Part shown: positions 35,220-49,127 of the stretch, in pieces | How positions within the stretch are numbered: position 1 is the stretch's first letter | Layout: each line of letters starts with the position of its first letter | Source: Crossaster papposus | Taxonomy: Eukaryota; Echinodermata; Asteroidea; Velatida; Solasteridae | Direction: 5' to 3' | Assembly: GCA_037893245.1 (NCBI GenBank) | Contig: JBAIAA010000117.1 | Span: forward strand, 3,410,001 to 3,474,000 | DNA: 64,000 nt | The notes under the pieces: generated by a model | Seen by the model: only the letters and a program-made list of their open reading frames with translations | Told to the model about the DNA's origin: nothing | Database searches by the model: none | Position numbers and translations under genes: made by a program

Positions 35220-38200
35220 GAGCAGAATAGTGAGTGTTCACATCACAGTGTGACTGTGAGAGCAGTCACTGTGCTGAGCAGAATAGTAAGTGTTTCCATC
35301 ACAGTGTAACTGAGAGCTGTCATTGTGCTGAGCAGAATAGTGGGTGTTCCCATCACAGTGTTACTGAGAGCAGTCACTGTGCTGAGCAGAATAGTGAGTG
35401 TTCCCATCACAGTGTGACTGTGAGAGCATTCACTGTGCTGAGCAGAATAGTGAGTGTTCCCGTCAGTGTGACTGAGAGCTCTCACTGTGCTGAGCAGAAT
35501 AGTGAGTGCTCCCATCACAGTGTGACTGAGAGCAGTCACTTGGCTGAGCAGAATAGTGAGTGTTCCCATCACAGTGTGACTGAGAGCAGTCACTGTGCTG
35601 AGCAGAATAGTGAGTGTTCCCATCACAGTGTGACTGTGAGAGCAGTCACTGTGCTGAGCAGAATAATGAGTGTTCCCATCACAGTGTGACTGAGAGCAGT
35701 CACTATGCAGAGCAGAATAGGAAGTGTTTCCATCACAGTGTGACTGCGAGAGCATTCAATGTGCAGAGCAGAATAGTGAGTGTTCCCATCACAGTGTGAC
35801 TGAGAGCAGTCACTTGGCTGAGCAGAATAGTGAGTGTTTCCTTTACAGTGTGACTGTGAGAGCAGTGCTGAGCAGAATAGTGAGTGTTCCAATCACAGTA
35901 TGGCTAAGAGCAGTCACTGTGCTGAGCAGAATAGTGAGTGTTCCCATCACAGTGTGACTGAGAGCAGTCACTGTGCTGAGCAGAATAGTGAATGTTCCCG
36001 CCACAGTGTGACTGAGAGCAGTCACTGTGCTGATCAGAATAGTGAGTGTTCCCATCACAGTGTGACTGCGAGAGCATTCACTGTGCTGAGCAGAATAGTA
36101 AGTGTTTCCATAACAGTGTAACTGAGAGCTGTCATTGTGCTGAGCAGAATAGTGGGTGTTCCCATCACAGTGTTACTGAGAGCAGTCACTGTGCTGAGCA
36201 TAATAGTGAGTGTTCCCATCACAGTGTGACTGAGAGCAGTCACTGTGCTGAACAGAATAGTGAGTTTTCCCATCACAGTGTGACTTAGAGCAGTCACTGT
36301 GCTGAGCAGAATAGTGAGTGTTCCTATTACAATGCGACTGTGAGAGCAGTCACTGTGCAGGGCAGAATAGTGAGTGTTCCCATCACAGCTGTGACTAAGA
36401 GCTGTCACTGTGCTGAGCAGAATAGTGAGTGTTCACATCACTGTGTGACTGAGAGCAGTCACTGTGCTGAGCAGAATAGTGAGTGTTCCCATCACAGTGT
36501 GACTGAGAGCAGTCACTGTGCTGAGCAAAATAGTGAGTGTTCCCATCACAGTGTGACTGAGAGCTGTCAATATGCTGAGCAGAATAGTTAGTGTTCACAT
36601 CACAGTGTGACCGAGAGCTCTCACTGTGCTGAGCAGCAGAGTGAGTGTTCCCATCACAGTGTGACTGAGAGCTGTCACTGTGCTAAGCAGAATAGTGAGT
36701 GTTCCGATCACAGTGTGAGTGTGAGAGCAGTCACTATGCTGAGCAGAATAGTAATTGTTTCCATCACAGTGTAACTGAGAGCTGTCATTGTACTGAGCAG
36801 AATAGTGGGTGTTCCCATCACAGTGTTACTGAGAGCAGTCACTGTGCTGAGCAGAATAGTGAGTGTTCCCATCACAGTGTGACTGTGAGAGCATTCACTG
36901 TGCTGAGCAGAATCGTGAGTGTTCCCGTCACAGTGTGACTGAGAGCTCTCACTGTGCTGAGCAGAATAGTGAGTGTTTCCATCACAGTGTGACTGAGAGC
37001 TGTCATTGTGCTGAGCAGAATAGTGAGTGTTCCCATCACAGTGTGACTGTGAGAGCATTCACTGTGCTGAGCAGAATAGTGAGTGTTCCCGTCACAGTGT
37101 GACTGAGAGCTCTCACTTTGCTGAGCAGAATAGTGAGTGTTCCCATCACAGTGTGACTGAGAGCTGTCAATATGCTGAGCAGAATAGTTAGTGTTCACAT
37201 CACAGTGTGACCGAGAGCTCTCACTGTGCTGAGCAGCAGAGTGAGTGTTCCCATCACAGTGTGACTGAGAGCCGTCACTGTGCTAAGCAGAATAGTGAGT
37301 GTTCCGATCACAGTGTGACTGTGAGAGCAGTCACTATGCTGAGCAGAATAGTAATTGTTTCCATCACAGTGTAACTGAGAGCTGTCATTGTACTGAGCAG
37401 AATAGTGGGTGTTCCCATCACAGTGTTACTGAGAGCAGTCACTGTGCTGAGCAGAATAGTGAGTGTTCCCATCACAGTGTGACTGTGAGAGCATTCACTA
37501 TGCTGAGCAGAATAGTGAGTGTTCCCGTCACAGTGTGACTGAGAGCTCTCACTGTGCTGAGCAGAATAGTGAGTGTTTCCATCACAGTGTGACTGAGAGC
37601 TGTCATTGTGCTGAGCAGAATAATGGGTGTTCCCATCACAGTGTGACTTAGAGCTCTCACTTTGCTGAGCAGAATAGTGAGTGTTCCCATTACAGTGTTA
37701 CCGAGAGCAGTCACTCTGCTTAGCAGAATAGTAAGTGTTTCCATCACAGTGTGACTGAGAGCTGTCATTGTGCTGAGCAGAATAATGGGTGTTCCCATCA
37801 CATTGTGACTTAGAGCTCTCACTTTGCTGAGCAGAATAGTGAGTGTTCCCATTACAGTGTTACCGAGAGCAGTCACTCTGCTTAGCAGAATAGTGAGTGT
37901 TCCCATCACAATGTGACTGCGAGAGCATTCACTGTGCAGAGCAGAATAGTGAGTGTTCACATCACAGTGTAACTGAGAGCTGTCACTGTGCTGAGCAGAA
38001 CAGTGAGTGTTCCCATCACAGTGTGACTGTGAGAGCAGTCACTGTGCTGAGCAGAATAGTAAGTGTTTCCATCACAGTGTGACTGAGAGCTGTCATTGTG
38101 CTGAGCAGAATAATGGGTGTTCCCATCACAGTGTGACTTAGAGCTCTCACTTTGCTGAGCAGAATAGTGAGTGTTCCCATTACAGTGTTACCGAGAGCAG

Positions 38201-39569
38201 TCACTCTGCTTAGCAGAATAGTGAGTGTTTCCATCACAGTGCGACTGTGAGAGCAGTCACTGTGCAGAGCACAAGAGTGAGTGTTCCCATCACAGTGTGA
38301 CTGTAAGAGCATTCACTGTGCTGAGCAGAATAGTGAGTGTTCCCGTCAGTGTGACTGAGAGCTCTCACTGTGCTGAGCAGAATAGTGAGTGTTCCCATCA
38401 CAGTGTGACTGAGAGCAGTCACTGTGCTGAGCAGAATAGTGAGTGTTCCCATCACAGTGTGACTGTGAGAGCAGTCACTGTGCTGAGCAGAATAATGAGT
38501 GTTCCCATCACAGTGTGACTGAGAGCAGTCACTCTGCAGAGCAGAATAGGAAGTGTTTCCATCACAGTGTGACTACGAGAGCATTCAATGTGCAGAGCAG
38601 AATAGTGAGTGTTCCCATCACAGTGTGACTGAGAGCAGTCACTTGGCTGAGCAGAATAGTGAGTGTTTCCTTTACAGTGTGACTGTGAGAGCAGTGCTGA
38701 GCAGAATAGTGAGTGTTCCAATCACAGTATGGCTAAGAGCAGTCACTGTGCTGAGCAGAATAGTGAGTGTTCCCATCACAGTGTGACTGAGAGCAGTCAC
38801 TGTGCTGAGCAGAATAGTGAATGTTCCCGCCACAGTGTGACTGAGAGCAGTCACTGTGCTGATCAGAATAGTGAGTGTTCCCATCACAGTGTGACTGCGA
38901 GAGCATTCACTGTGCTGAGCAGAATAGTAAGTGTTTCCAAAACAGTGTAACTGAGAGCTGTCATTGTGCTGAGCAGAATAGTGGGTGTTCCCATCACAGT
39001 GTTACTGAGAGCAGTCACTGTGCTGAGCATAATAGTGAGTGTTCCCATCACAGTGTGACTGAGAGCAGTCACTGTGCTGAACAGAATAGTGAGTGTTCCC
39101 ATCACAGTGTGACTTAGAGCAGTCACTGTGCTGAGCAGAATAGTGAGTGTTCCTATCACAATGCGACTGTGAGAGCAGTCACTGTGCAGAGCAGAATAGT
39201 GAGTGTTCCCATCACAGCTGTGACTAAGAGCTGTCACTGTGCTGAGCAGAATAGTGAGTGTTCACATCACTGTGTGACTGAGAGCAGTCACTGTGCTGAG
39301 CAGAATAGTGAGTGTTCCCATCACAGTGTGACTGAGAGCAGTCACTGTGCTGAGCAGAATAGTGAGTGTTCCCATCACAGTGTGACTGAGAGCTGTCAAT
39401 ATGCTGAGCAGAATAGTTAGTGTTCACATCACAGTGTGACCGAGAGCTCTCACTGTGCTGAGCAGCAGAGTGAGTGTTTCCATCACAGTGTGACCGAGAG
39501 CAGTCACTCTGCTGAGCAGAATAGTGAGTGTTTCCATCACAGTGTGACTGCGAGAGCATTCACTGTGCA
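35220..39569. repeat. 4,350-bp higher-order unit, copy 1
   Basis: This is the first of three consecutive copies at an exact 4,350-bp offset, about 80 monomers each. Private bases I found are T at 36,328, G at 36,361 and C at 36,914, where copies 2 and 3 have C, A and A. The unit contains two 48-bp monomers (35,863-35,910 and 38,692-38,739), a 55-bp monomer (36,347-36,401), a 600-bp internal duplication and 162-bp trimer duplications. Confidence 0.9.
36561..37560. repeat. 600-bp duplication inside the 4,350-bp unit
   Basis: The string beginning GAGCTGTCAATATGCTGAGC at about 36,561 begins again at about 37,161, and the two run in parallel for several hundred bases with an offset of 600 bp (11 monomers, three of them 56 bp). 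Small differences separate them, such as GTGTGAGTGTGAG near 36,717 against GTGTGACTGTGAG near 37,317. The same duplication is present in copies 2 and 3, so it came before the 4,350-bp amplification. Confidence 0.8.
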
Positions 39570-42500
39570 GAGCAGAATAGTGAGTGTTCACATCACAGTG
39601 TAACTGTGAGAGCAGTCACTGTGCTGAGCAGAATAGTAAGTGTTTCCATCACAGTGTAACTGAGAGCTGTCATTGTGCTGAGCAGAATAGTGGGTGTTCC
39701 CATCACAGTGTTACTGAGAGCAGTCACTGTGCTGAGCAGAATAGTGAGTGTTCCCATCACAGTGTGACTGTGAGAGCATTCACTGTGCTGAGCAGAATAG
39801 TGAGTGTTCCCGTCAGTGTGACTGAGAGCTCTCACTGTGCTGAGCAGAATAGTGAGTGCTCCCATCACAGTGTGACTGAGAGCAGTCACTTGGCTGAGCA
39901 GAATAGTGAGTGTTCCCATCACAGTGTGACTGAGAGCAGTCACTGTGCTGAGCAGAATAGTGAGTGTTCCCATCACAGTGTGACTGTGAGAGCAGTCACT
40001 GTGCTGAGCAGAATAATGAGTGTTCCCATCACAGTGTGACTGAGAGCAGTCACTATGCAGAGCAGAATAGGAAGTGTTTCCATCACAGTGTGACTGCGAG
40101 AGCATTCAATGTGCAGAGCAGAATAGTGAGTGTTCCCATCACAGTGTGACTGAGAGCAGTCACTTGGCTGAGCAGAATAGTGAGTGTTTCCTTTACAGTG
40201 TGACTGTGAGAGCAGTGCTGAGCAGAATAGTGAGTGTTCCAATCACAGTATGGCTAAGAGCAGTCACTGTGCTGAGCAGAATAGTGAGTGTTCCCATCAC
40301 AGTGTGACTGAGAGCAGTCACTGTGCTGAGCAGAATAGTGAATGTTCCCGCCACAGTGTGACTGAGAGCAGTCACTGTGCTGATCAGAATAGTGAGTGTT
40401 CCCATCACAGTGTGACTGCGAGAGCATTCACTGTGCTGAGCAGAATAGTAAGTGTTTCCATAACAGTGTAACTGAGAGCTGTCATTGTGCTGAGCAGAAT
40501 AGTGGGTGTTCCCATCACAGTGTTACTGAGAGCAGTCACTGTGCTGAGCATAATAGTGAGTGTTCCCATCACAGTGTGACTGAGAGCAGTCACTGTGCTG
40601 AACAGAATAGTGAGTTTTCCCATCACAGTGTGACTTAGAGCAGTCACTGTGCTGAGCAGAATAGTGAGTGTTCCTATCACAATGCGACTGTGAGAGCAGT
40701 CACTGTGCAGAGCAGAATAGTGAGTGTTCCCATCACAGCTGTGACTAAGAGCTGTCACTGTGCTGAGCAGAATAGTGAGTGTTCACATCACTGTGTGACT
40801 GAGAGCAGTCACTGTGCTGAGCAGAATAGTGAGTGTTCCCATCACAGTGTGACTGAGAGCAGTCACTGTGCTGAGCAAAATAGTGAGTGTTCCCATCACA
40901 GTGTGACTGAGAGCTGTCAATATGCTGAGCAGAATAGTTAGTGTTCACATCACAGTGTGACCGAGAGCTCTCACTGTGCTGAGCAGCAGAGTGAGTGTTC
41001 CCATCACAGTGTGACTGAGAGCTGTCACTGTGCTAAGCAGAATAGTGAGTGTTCCGATCACAGTGTGAGTGTGAGAGCAGTCACTATGCTGAGCAGAATA
41101 GTAATTGTTTCCATCACAGTGTAACTGAGAGCTGTCATTGTACTGAGCAGAATAGTGGGTGTTCCCATCACAGTGTTACTGAGAGCAGTCACTGTGCTGA
41201 GCAGAATAGTGAGTGTTCCCATCACAGTGTGACTGTGAGAGCATTCACTGTGCTGAGCAGAATAGTGAGTGTTCCCGTCACAGTGTGACTGAGAGCTCTC
41301 ACTGTGCTGAGCAGAATAGTGAGTGTTTCCATCACAGTGTGACTGAGAGCTGTCATTGTGCTGAGCAGAATAGTGAGTGTTCCCATCACAGTGTGACTGT
41401 GAGAGCATTCACTGTGCTGAGCAGAATAGTGAGTGTTCCCGTCACAGTGTGACTGAGAGCTCTCACTTTGCTGAGCAGAATAGTGAGTGTTCCCATCACA
41501 GTGTGACTGAGAGCTGTCAATATGCTGAGCAGAATAGTTAGTGTTCACATCACAGTGTGACCGAGAGCTCTCACTGTGCTGAGCAGCAGAGTGAGTGTTC
41601 CCATCACAGTGTGACTGAGAGCCGTCACTGTGCTAAGCAGAATAGTGAGTGTTCCGATCACAGTGTGACTGTGAGAGCAGTCACTATGCTGAGCAGAATA
41701 GTAATTGTTTCCATCACAGTGTAACTGAGAGCTGTCATTGTACTGAGCAGAATAGTGGGTGTTCCCATCACAGTGTTACTGAGAGCAGTCACTGTGCTGA
41801 GCAGAATAGTGAGTGTTCCCATCACAGTGTGACTGTGAGAGCATTCACTATGCTGAGCAGAATAGTGAGTGTTCCCGTCACAGTGTGACTGAGAGCTCTC
41901 ACTGTGCTGAGCAGAATAGTGAGTGTTTCCATCACAGTGTGACTGAGAGCTGTCATTGTGCTGAGCAGAATAATGGGTGTTCCCATCACAGTGTGACTTA
42001 GAGCTCTCACTTTGCTGAGCAGAATAGTGAGTGTTCCCATTACAGTGTTACCGAGAGCAGTCACTCTGCTTAGCAGAATAGTAAGTGTTTCCATCACAGT
42101 GTGACTGAGAGCTGTCATTGTGCTGAGCAGAATAATGGGTGTTCCCATCACATTGTGACTTAGAGCTCTCACTTTGCTGAGCAGAATAGTGAGTGTTCCC
42201 ATTACAGTGTTACCGAGAGCAGTCACTCTGCTTAGCAGAATAGTGAGTGTTCCCATCACAATGTGACTGCGAGAGCATTCACTGTGCAGAGCAGAATAGT
42301 GAGTGTTCACATCACAGTGTAACTGAGAGCTGTCACTGTGCTGAGCAGAACAGTGAGTGTTCCCATCACAGTGTGACTGTGAGAGCAGTCACTGTGCTGA
42401 GCAGAATAGTAAGTGTTTCCATCACAGTGTGACTGAGAGCTGTCATTGTGCTGAGCAGAATAATGGGTGTTCCCATCACAGTGTGACTTAGAGCTCTCAC

Positions 42501-43919
42501 TTTGCTGAGCAGAATAGTGAGTGTTCCCATTACAGTGTTACCGAGAGCAGTCACTCTGCTTAGCAGAATAGTGAGTGTTTCCATCACAGTGCGACTGTGA
42601 GAGCAGTCACTGTGCAGAGCACAAGAGTGAGTGTTCCCATCACAGTGTGACTGTAAGAGCATTCACTGTGCTGAGCAGAATAGTGAGTGTTCCCGTCAGT
42701 GTGACTGAGAGCTCTCACTGTGCTGAGCAGAATAGTGAGTGTTCCCATCACAGTGTGACTGAGAGCAGTCACTGTGCTGAGCAGAATAGTGAGTGTTCCC
42801 ATCACAGTGTGACTGTGAGAGCAGTCACTGTGCTGAGCAGAATAATGAGTGTTCCCATCACAGTGTGACTGAGAGCAGTCACTCTGCAGAGCAGAATAGG
42901 AAGTGTTTCCATCACAGTGTGACTACGAGAGCATTCAATGTGCAGAGCAGAATAGTGAGTGTTCCCATCACAGTGTGACTGAGAGCAGTCACTTGGCTGA
43001 GCAGAATAGTGAGTGTTTCCTTTACAGTGTGACTGTGAGAGCAGTGCTGAGCAGAATAGTGAGTGTTCCAATCACAGTATGGCTAAGAGCAGTCACTGTG
43101 CTGAGCAGAATAGTGAGTGTTCCCATCACAGTGTGACTGAGAGCAGTCACTGTGCTGAGCAGAATAGTGAATGTTCCCGCCACAGTGTGACTGAGAGCAG
43201 TCACTGTGCTGATCAGAATAGTGAGTGTTCCCATCACAGTGTGACTGCGAGAGCATTCACTGTGCTGAGCAGAATAGTAAGTGTTTCCAAAACAGTGTAA
43301 CTGAGAGCTGTCATTGTGCTGAGCAGAATAGTGGGTGTTCCCATCACAGTGTTACTGAGAGCAGTCACTGTGCTGAGCATAATAGTGAGTGTTCCCATCA
43401 CAGTGTGACTGAGAGCAGTCACTGTGCTGAACAGAATAGTGAGTGTTCCCATCACAGTGTGACTTAGAGCAGTCACTGTGCTGAGCAGAATAGTGAGTGT
43501 TCCTATCACAATGCGACTGTGAGAGCAGTCACTGTGCAGAGCAGAATAGTGAGTGTTCCCATCACAGCTGTGACTAAGAGCTGTCACTGTGCTGAGCAGA
43601 ATAGTGAGTGTTCACATCACTGTGTGACTGAGAGCAGTCACTGTGCTGAGCAGAATAGTGAGTGTTCCCATCACAGTGTGACTGAGAGCAGTCACTGTGC
43701 TGAGCAGAATAGTGAGTGTTCCCATCACAGTGTGACTGAGAGCTGTCAATATGCTGAGCAGAATAGTTAGTGTTCACATCACAGTGTGACCGAGAGCTCT
43801 CACTGTGCTGAGCAGCAGAGTGAGTGTTTCCATCACAGTGTGACCGAGAGCAGTCACTCTGCTGAGCAGAATAGTGAGTGTTTCCATCACAGTGTGACTG
43901 CGAGAGCATTCACTGTGCA
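39570..43919. repeat. 4,350-bp higher-order unit, copy 2
   Basis: This is the middle copy. It matches copy 1 apart from the three copy-1 private bases, and matches copy 3 apart from the two copy-3 private bases that I found. It carries 48-bp monomers at 40,213-40,260 and 43,042-43,089. I noticed no private base in it, so it is the best representative of the unit. Confidence 0.9.
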
Positions 43920-46900
43920 GAGCAGAATAGTGAGTGTTCACATCACAGTGTAACTGTGAGAGCAGTCACTGTGCTGAGTAGAATAGTAAGTGTTTCCATC
44001 ACAGTGTAACTGAGAGCTGTCATTGTGCTGAGCAGAATAGTGGGTGTTCCCATCACAGTGTTACTGAGAGCAGTCACTGTGCTGAGCAGAATAGTGAGTG
44101 TTCCCATCACAGTGTGACTGTGAGAGCATTCACTGTGCTGAGCAGAATAGTGAGTGTTCCCGTCAGTGTGACTGAGAGCTCTCACTGTGCTGAGCAGAAT
44201 AGTGAGTGCTCCCATCACAGTGTGACTGAGAGCAGTCACTTGGCTGAGCAGAATAGTGAGTGTTCCCATCACAGTGTGACTGAGAGCAGTCACTGTGCTG
44301 AGCAGAATAGTGAGTGTTCCCATCACAGTGTGACTGTGAGAGCAGTCACTGTGCTGAGCAGAATAATGAGTGTTCCCATCACAGTGTGACTGAGAGCAGT
44401 CACTATGCAGAGCAGAATAGGAAGTGTTTCCATCACAGTGTGACTGCGAGAGCATTCAATGTGCAGAGCAGAATAGTGAGTGTTCCCATCACAGTGTGAC
44501 TGAGAGCAGTCACTTGGCTGAGCAGAATAGTGAGTGTTTCCTTTACAGTGTGACTGTGAGAGCAGTGCTGAGCAGAATAGTGAGTGTTCCAATCACAGTA
44601 TGGCTAAGAGCAGTCACTGTGCTGAGCAGAATAGTGAGTGTTCCCATCACAGTGTGACTGAGAGCAGTCACTGTGCTGAGCAGAATAGTGAATGTTCCCG
44701 CCACAGTGTGACTGAGAGCAGTCACTGTGCTGATCAGAATAGTGAGTGTTCCCATCACAGTGTGACTGCGAGAGCATTCACTGTGCTGAGCAGAATAGTA
44801 AGTGTTTCCATAACAGTGTAACTGAGAGCTGTCATTGTGCTGAGCAGAATAGTGGGTGTTCCCATCACAGTGTTACTGAGAGCAGTCACTGTGCTGAGCA
44901 TAATAGTGAGTGTTCCCATCACAGTGTGACTGAGAGCAGTCACTGTGCTGAACAGAATAGTGAGTTTTCCCATCACAGTGTGACTTAGAGCAGTCACTGT
45001 GCTGAGCAGAATAGTGAGTGTTCCTATCACAATGCGACTGTGAGAGCAGTCACTGTGCAGAGCAGAATAGTGAGTGTTCCCATCACAGCTGTGACTAAGA
45101 GCTGTCACTGTGCTGAGCAGAATAGTGAGTGTTCACATCACTGTGTGACTGAGAGCAGTCACTGTGCTGAGCAGAATAGTGAGTGTTCCCATCACAGTGT
45201 GACTGAGAGCAGTCACTGTGCTGAGCAAAATAGTGAGTGTTCCCATCACAGTGTGACTGAGAGCTGTCAATATGCTGAGCAGAATAGTTAGTGTTCACAT
45301 CACAGTGTGACCGAGAGCTCTCACTGTGCTGAGCAGCAGAGTGAGTGTTCCCATCACAGTGTGACTGAGAGCTGTCACTGTGCTAAGCAGAATAGTGAGT
45401 GTTCCGATCACAGTGTGAGTGTGAGAGCAGTCACTATGCTGAGCAGAATAGTAATTGTTTCCATCACAGTGTAACTGAGAGCTGTCATTGTACTGAGCAG
45501 AATAGTGGGTGTTCCCATCACAGTGTTACTGAGAGCAGTCACTGTGCTGAGCAGAATAGTGAGTGTTCCCATCACAGTGTGACTGTGAGAGCATTCACTG
45601 TGCTGAGCAGAATAGTGAGTGTTCCCGTCACAGTGTGACTGAGAGCTCTCACTGTGCTGAGCAGAATAGTGAGTGTTTCCATCACAGTGTGACTGAGAGC
45701 TGTCATTGTGCTGAGCAGAATAGTGAGTGTTCCCATCACAGTGTGACTGTGAGAGCATTCACTGTGCTGAGCAGAATAGTGAGTGTTCCCGTCACAGTGT
45801 GACTGAGAGCTCTCACTTTGCTGAGCAGAATAGTGAGTGTTCCCATCACAGTGTGACTGAGAGCTGTCAATATGCTGAGCAGAATAGTTAGTGTTCACAT
45901 CACAGTGTGACCGAGAGCTCTCACTGTGCTGAGCAGCAGAGTGAGTGTTCCCATCACAGTGTGACTGAGAGCCGTCACTGTGCTAAGCAGAATAGTGAGT
46001 GTTCCGATCACAGTGTGACTGTGAGAGCAGTCACTATGCTGAGCAGAATAGTAATTGTTTCCATCACAGTGTAACTGAGAGCTGTCATTGTACTGAGCAG
46101 AATAGTGGGTGTTCCCATCACAGTGTTACTGAGAGCAGTCACTGTGCTGAGCAGAATAGTGAGTGTTCCCATCACAGTGTGACTGTGAGAGCATTCACTA
46201 TGCTGAGCAGAATAGTGAGTGTTCCCGTCACAGTGTGACTGAGAGCTCTCACTGTGCTGAGCAGAATAGTGAGTGTTTCCATCACAGTGTGACTGAGAGC
46301 TGTCATTGTGCTGAGCAGAATAATGGGTGTTCCCATCACAGTGTGACTTAGAGCTCTCACTTTGCTGAGCAGAATAGTGAGTGTTCCCATTACAGTGTTA
46401 CCGAGAGCAGTCACTCTGCTTAGCAGAATAGTAAGTGTTTCCATCACAGTGTGACTGAGAGCTGTCATTGTGCTGAGCAGAATAATGGGTGTTCCCATCA
46501 CATTGTGACTTAGAGCTCTCACTTTGCTGAGCAGAATAGTGAGTGTTCCCATTACAGTGTTACCGAGAGCAGTCACTCTGCTTAGCAGAATAGTGAGTGT
46601 TCCCATCACAATGTGACTGCGAGAGCATTCACTGTGCAGAGCAGAATAGTGAGTGTTCACATCACAGTGTAACTGAGAGCTGTCACTGTGCTGAGCAGAA
46701 CAGTGAGTGTTCCCATCACAGTGTGACTGTGAGAGCAGTCACTGTGCTGAGCAGAATAGTAAGTGTTTCCATCACAGTGTGACTGAGAGCTGTCATTGTG
46801 CTGAGCAGAATAATGGGTGTTCCCATCACAGTGTGACTTAGAGCTCTCACTTTGCTGAGCAGAATAGTGAGTGTTCCCATTACAGTGTTACCGAGAGCAG

Positions 46901-48240
46901 TCACTCTGCTTAGCAGAATAGTGAGTGTTTCCATCACAGTGCGACTGTGAGAGCAGTCACTGTGCAGAGCACAAGAGTGAGTGTTCCCATCACAGTGTGA
47001 CTGTAAGAGCATTCACTGTGCTGAGCAGAATAGTGAGTGTTCCCGTCAGTGTGACTGAGAGCTCTCACTGTGCTGAGCAGAATAGTGAGTGTTCCCATCA
47101 CAGTGTGACTGATAGCAGTCACTGTGCTGAGCAGAATAGTGAGTGTTCCCATCACAGTGTGACTGTGAGAGCAGTCACTGTGCTGAGCAGAATAATGAGT
47201 GTTCCCATCACAGTGTGACTGAGAGCAGTCACTCTGCAGAGCAGAATAGGAAGTGTTTCCATCACAGTGTGACTACGAGAGCATTCAATGTGCAGAGCAG
47301 AATAGTGAGTGTTCCCATCACAGTGTGACTGAGAGCAGTCACTTGGCTGAGCAGAATAGTGAGTGTTTCCTTTACAGTGTGACTGTGAGAGCAGTGCTGA
47401 GCAGAATAGTGAGTGTTCCAATCACAGTATGGCTAAGAGCAGTCACTGTGCTGAGCAGAATAGTGAGTGTTCCCATCACAGTGTGACTGAGAGCAGTCAC
47501 TGTGCTGAGCAGAATAGTGAATGTTCCCGCCACAGTGTGACTGAGAGCAGTCACTGTGCTGATCAGAATAGTGAGTGTTCCCATCACAGTGTGACTGCGA
47601 GAGCATTCACTGTGCTGAGCAGAATAGTAAGTGTTTCCAAAACAGTGTAACTGAGAGCTGTCATTGTGCTGAGCAGAATAGTGGGTGTTCCCATCACAGT
47701 GTTACTGAGAGCAGTCACTGTGCTGAGCATAATAGTGAGTGTTCCCATCACAGTGTGACTGAGAGCAGTCACTGTGCTGAACAGAATAGTGAGTGTTCCC
47801 ATCACAGTGTGACTTAGAGCAGTCACTGTGCTGAGCAGAATAGTGAGTGTTCCTATCACAATGCGACTGTGAGAGCAGTCACTGTGCAGAGCAGAATAGT
47901 GAGTGTTCCCATCACAGCTGTGACTAAGAGCTGTCACTGTGCTGAGCAGAATAGTGAGTGTTCACATCACTGTGTGACTGAGAGCAGTCACTGTGCTGAG
48001 CAGAATAGTGAGTGTTCCCATCACAGTGTGACTGAGAGCAGTCACTGTGCTGAGCAGAATAGTGAGTGTTCCCATCACAGTGTGACTGAGAGCTGTCAAT
48101 ATGCTGAGCAGAATAGTTAGTGTTCACATCACAGTGTGACCGAGAGCTCTCACTGTGCTGAGCAGCAGAGTGAGTGTTTCCATCACAGTGTGACCGAGAG
48201 CAGTCACTCTGCTGAGCAGAATAGTGAGTGTTTCCATCAC
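43920..48240. repeat. 4,350-bp higher-order unit, copy 3
   Basis: This is the third copy, nearly complete. Private bases are T at 43,979 (C at 39,629), which turns GAGCAGAAT into GAGTAGAAT, and T at 47,113 (G at 42,763). The match ends near 48,240, where AGTGCGACTGTGAGAG replaces AGTGTGACTGCGAGAG. The 817-bp duplication starts within its last part. The 48-bp monomers are at 44,563-44,610 and 47,392-47,439. Confidence 0.9.
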
Positions 48241-49127
48241 AGTGCGACTGTGAGAGCATTCACTGTGCAGAGCAGAATAGTGAGTGTTCCCATCACAGTG
48301 TGACTGAGAGCAGTCACTGTGCTGAGCAGAATAGTGAATGTTCCCGCCACAGTGTGACTGAGAGCAGTCACTGTGCTGATCAGAATAGTGAGTGTTCCCA
48401 TCACAGTGTGACTGCGAGAGCATTCACTGTGCTGAGCAGAATAGTAAGTGTTTCCAAAACAGTGTAACTGAGAGCTGTCATTGTGCTGAGCAGAATAGTG
48501 GGTGTTCCCATCACAGTGTTACTGAGAGCAGTCACTGTGCTGAGCATAATAGTGAGTGTTCCCATCACAGTGTGACTGAGAGCAGTCACTGTGCTGAACA
48601 GAATAGTGAGTGTTCCCATCACAGTGTGACTTAGAGCAGTCACTGTGCTGAGCAGAATAGTGAGTGTTCCTATCACAATGCGACTGTGAGAGCAGTCACT
48701 GTGCAGAGCAGAATAGTGAGTGTTCCCATCACAGCTGTGACTAAGAGCTGTCACTGTGCTGAGCAGAATAGTGAGTGTTCACATCACTGTGTGACTGAGA
48801 GCAGTCACTGTGCTGAGCAGAATAGTGAGTGTTCCCATCACAGTGTGACTGAGAGCAGTCACTGTGCTGAGCAGAATAGTGAGTGTTCCCATCACAGTGT
48901 GACTGAGAGCTGTCAATATGCTGAGCAGAATAGTTAGTGTTCACATCACAGTGTGACCGAGAGCTCTCACTGTGCTGAGCAGCAGAGTGAGTGTTTCCAT
49001 CACAGTGTGACCGAGAGCAGTCACTCTGCTGAGCAGAATAGTGAGTGTTTCCATCACAGTGCGACTGTGAGAGCATTCACTGTGCAGAGCAGAATAGTGA
49101 GTGTTCCCATCACAGTGTGACTGAGAG
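47483..49127. repeat. 817-bp tandem duplication
   Basis: The 15-monomer string of 47,483-48,299 is repeated from 48,300 to about 49,116-49,127, offset 817 bp. Marks shared by both copies include a GATCAGAATAG unit, a TTTCCAAAACAG unit, a GAGCATAAT unit, a 55-bp unit and CAGCAGAGTG. The odd length is explained by 15 x 54 plus three 56-bp units and one 55-bp unit. It adds to the right end of the third 4,350-bp copy. Confidence 0.85.
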
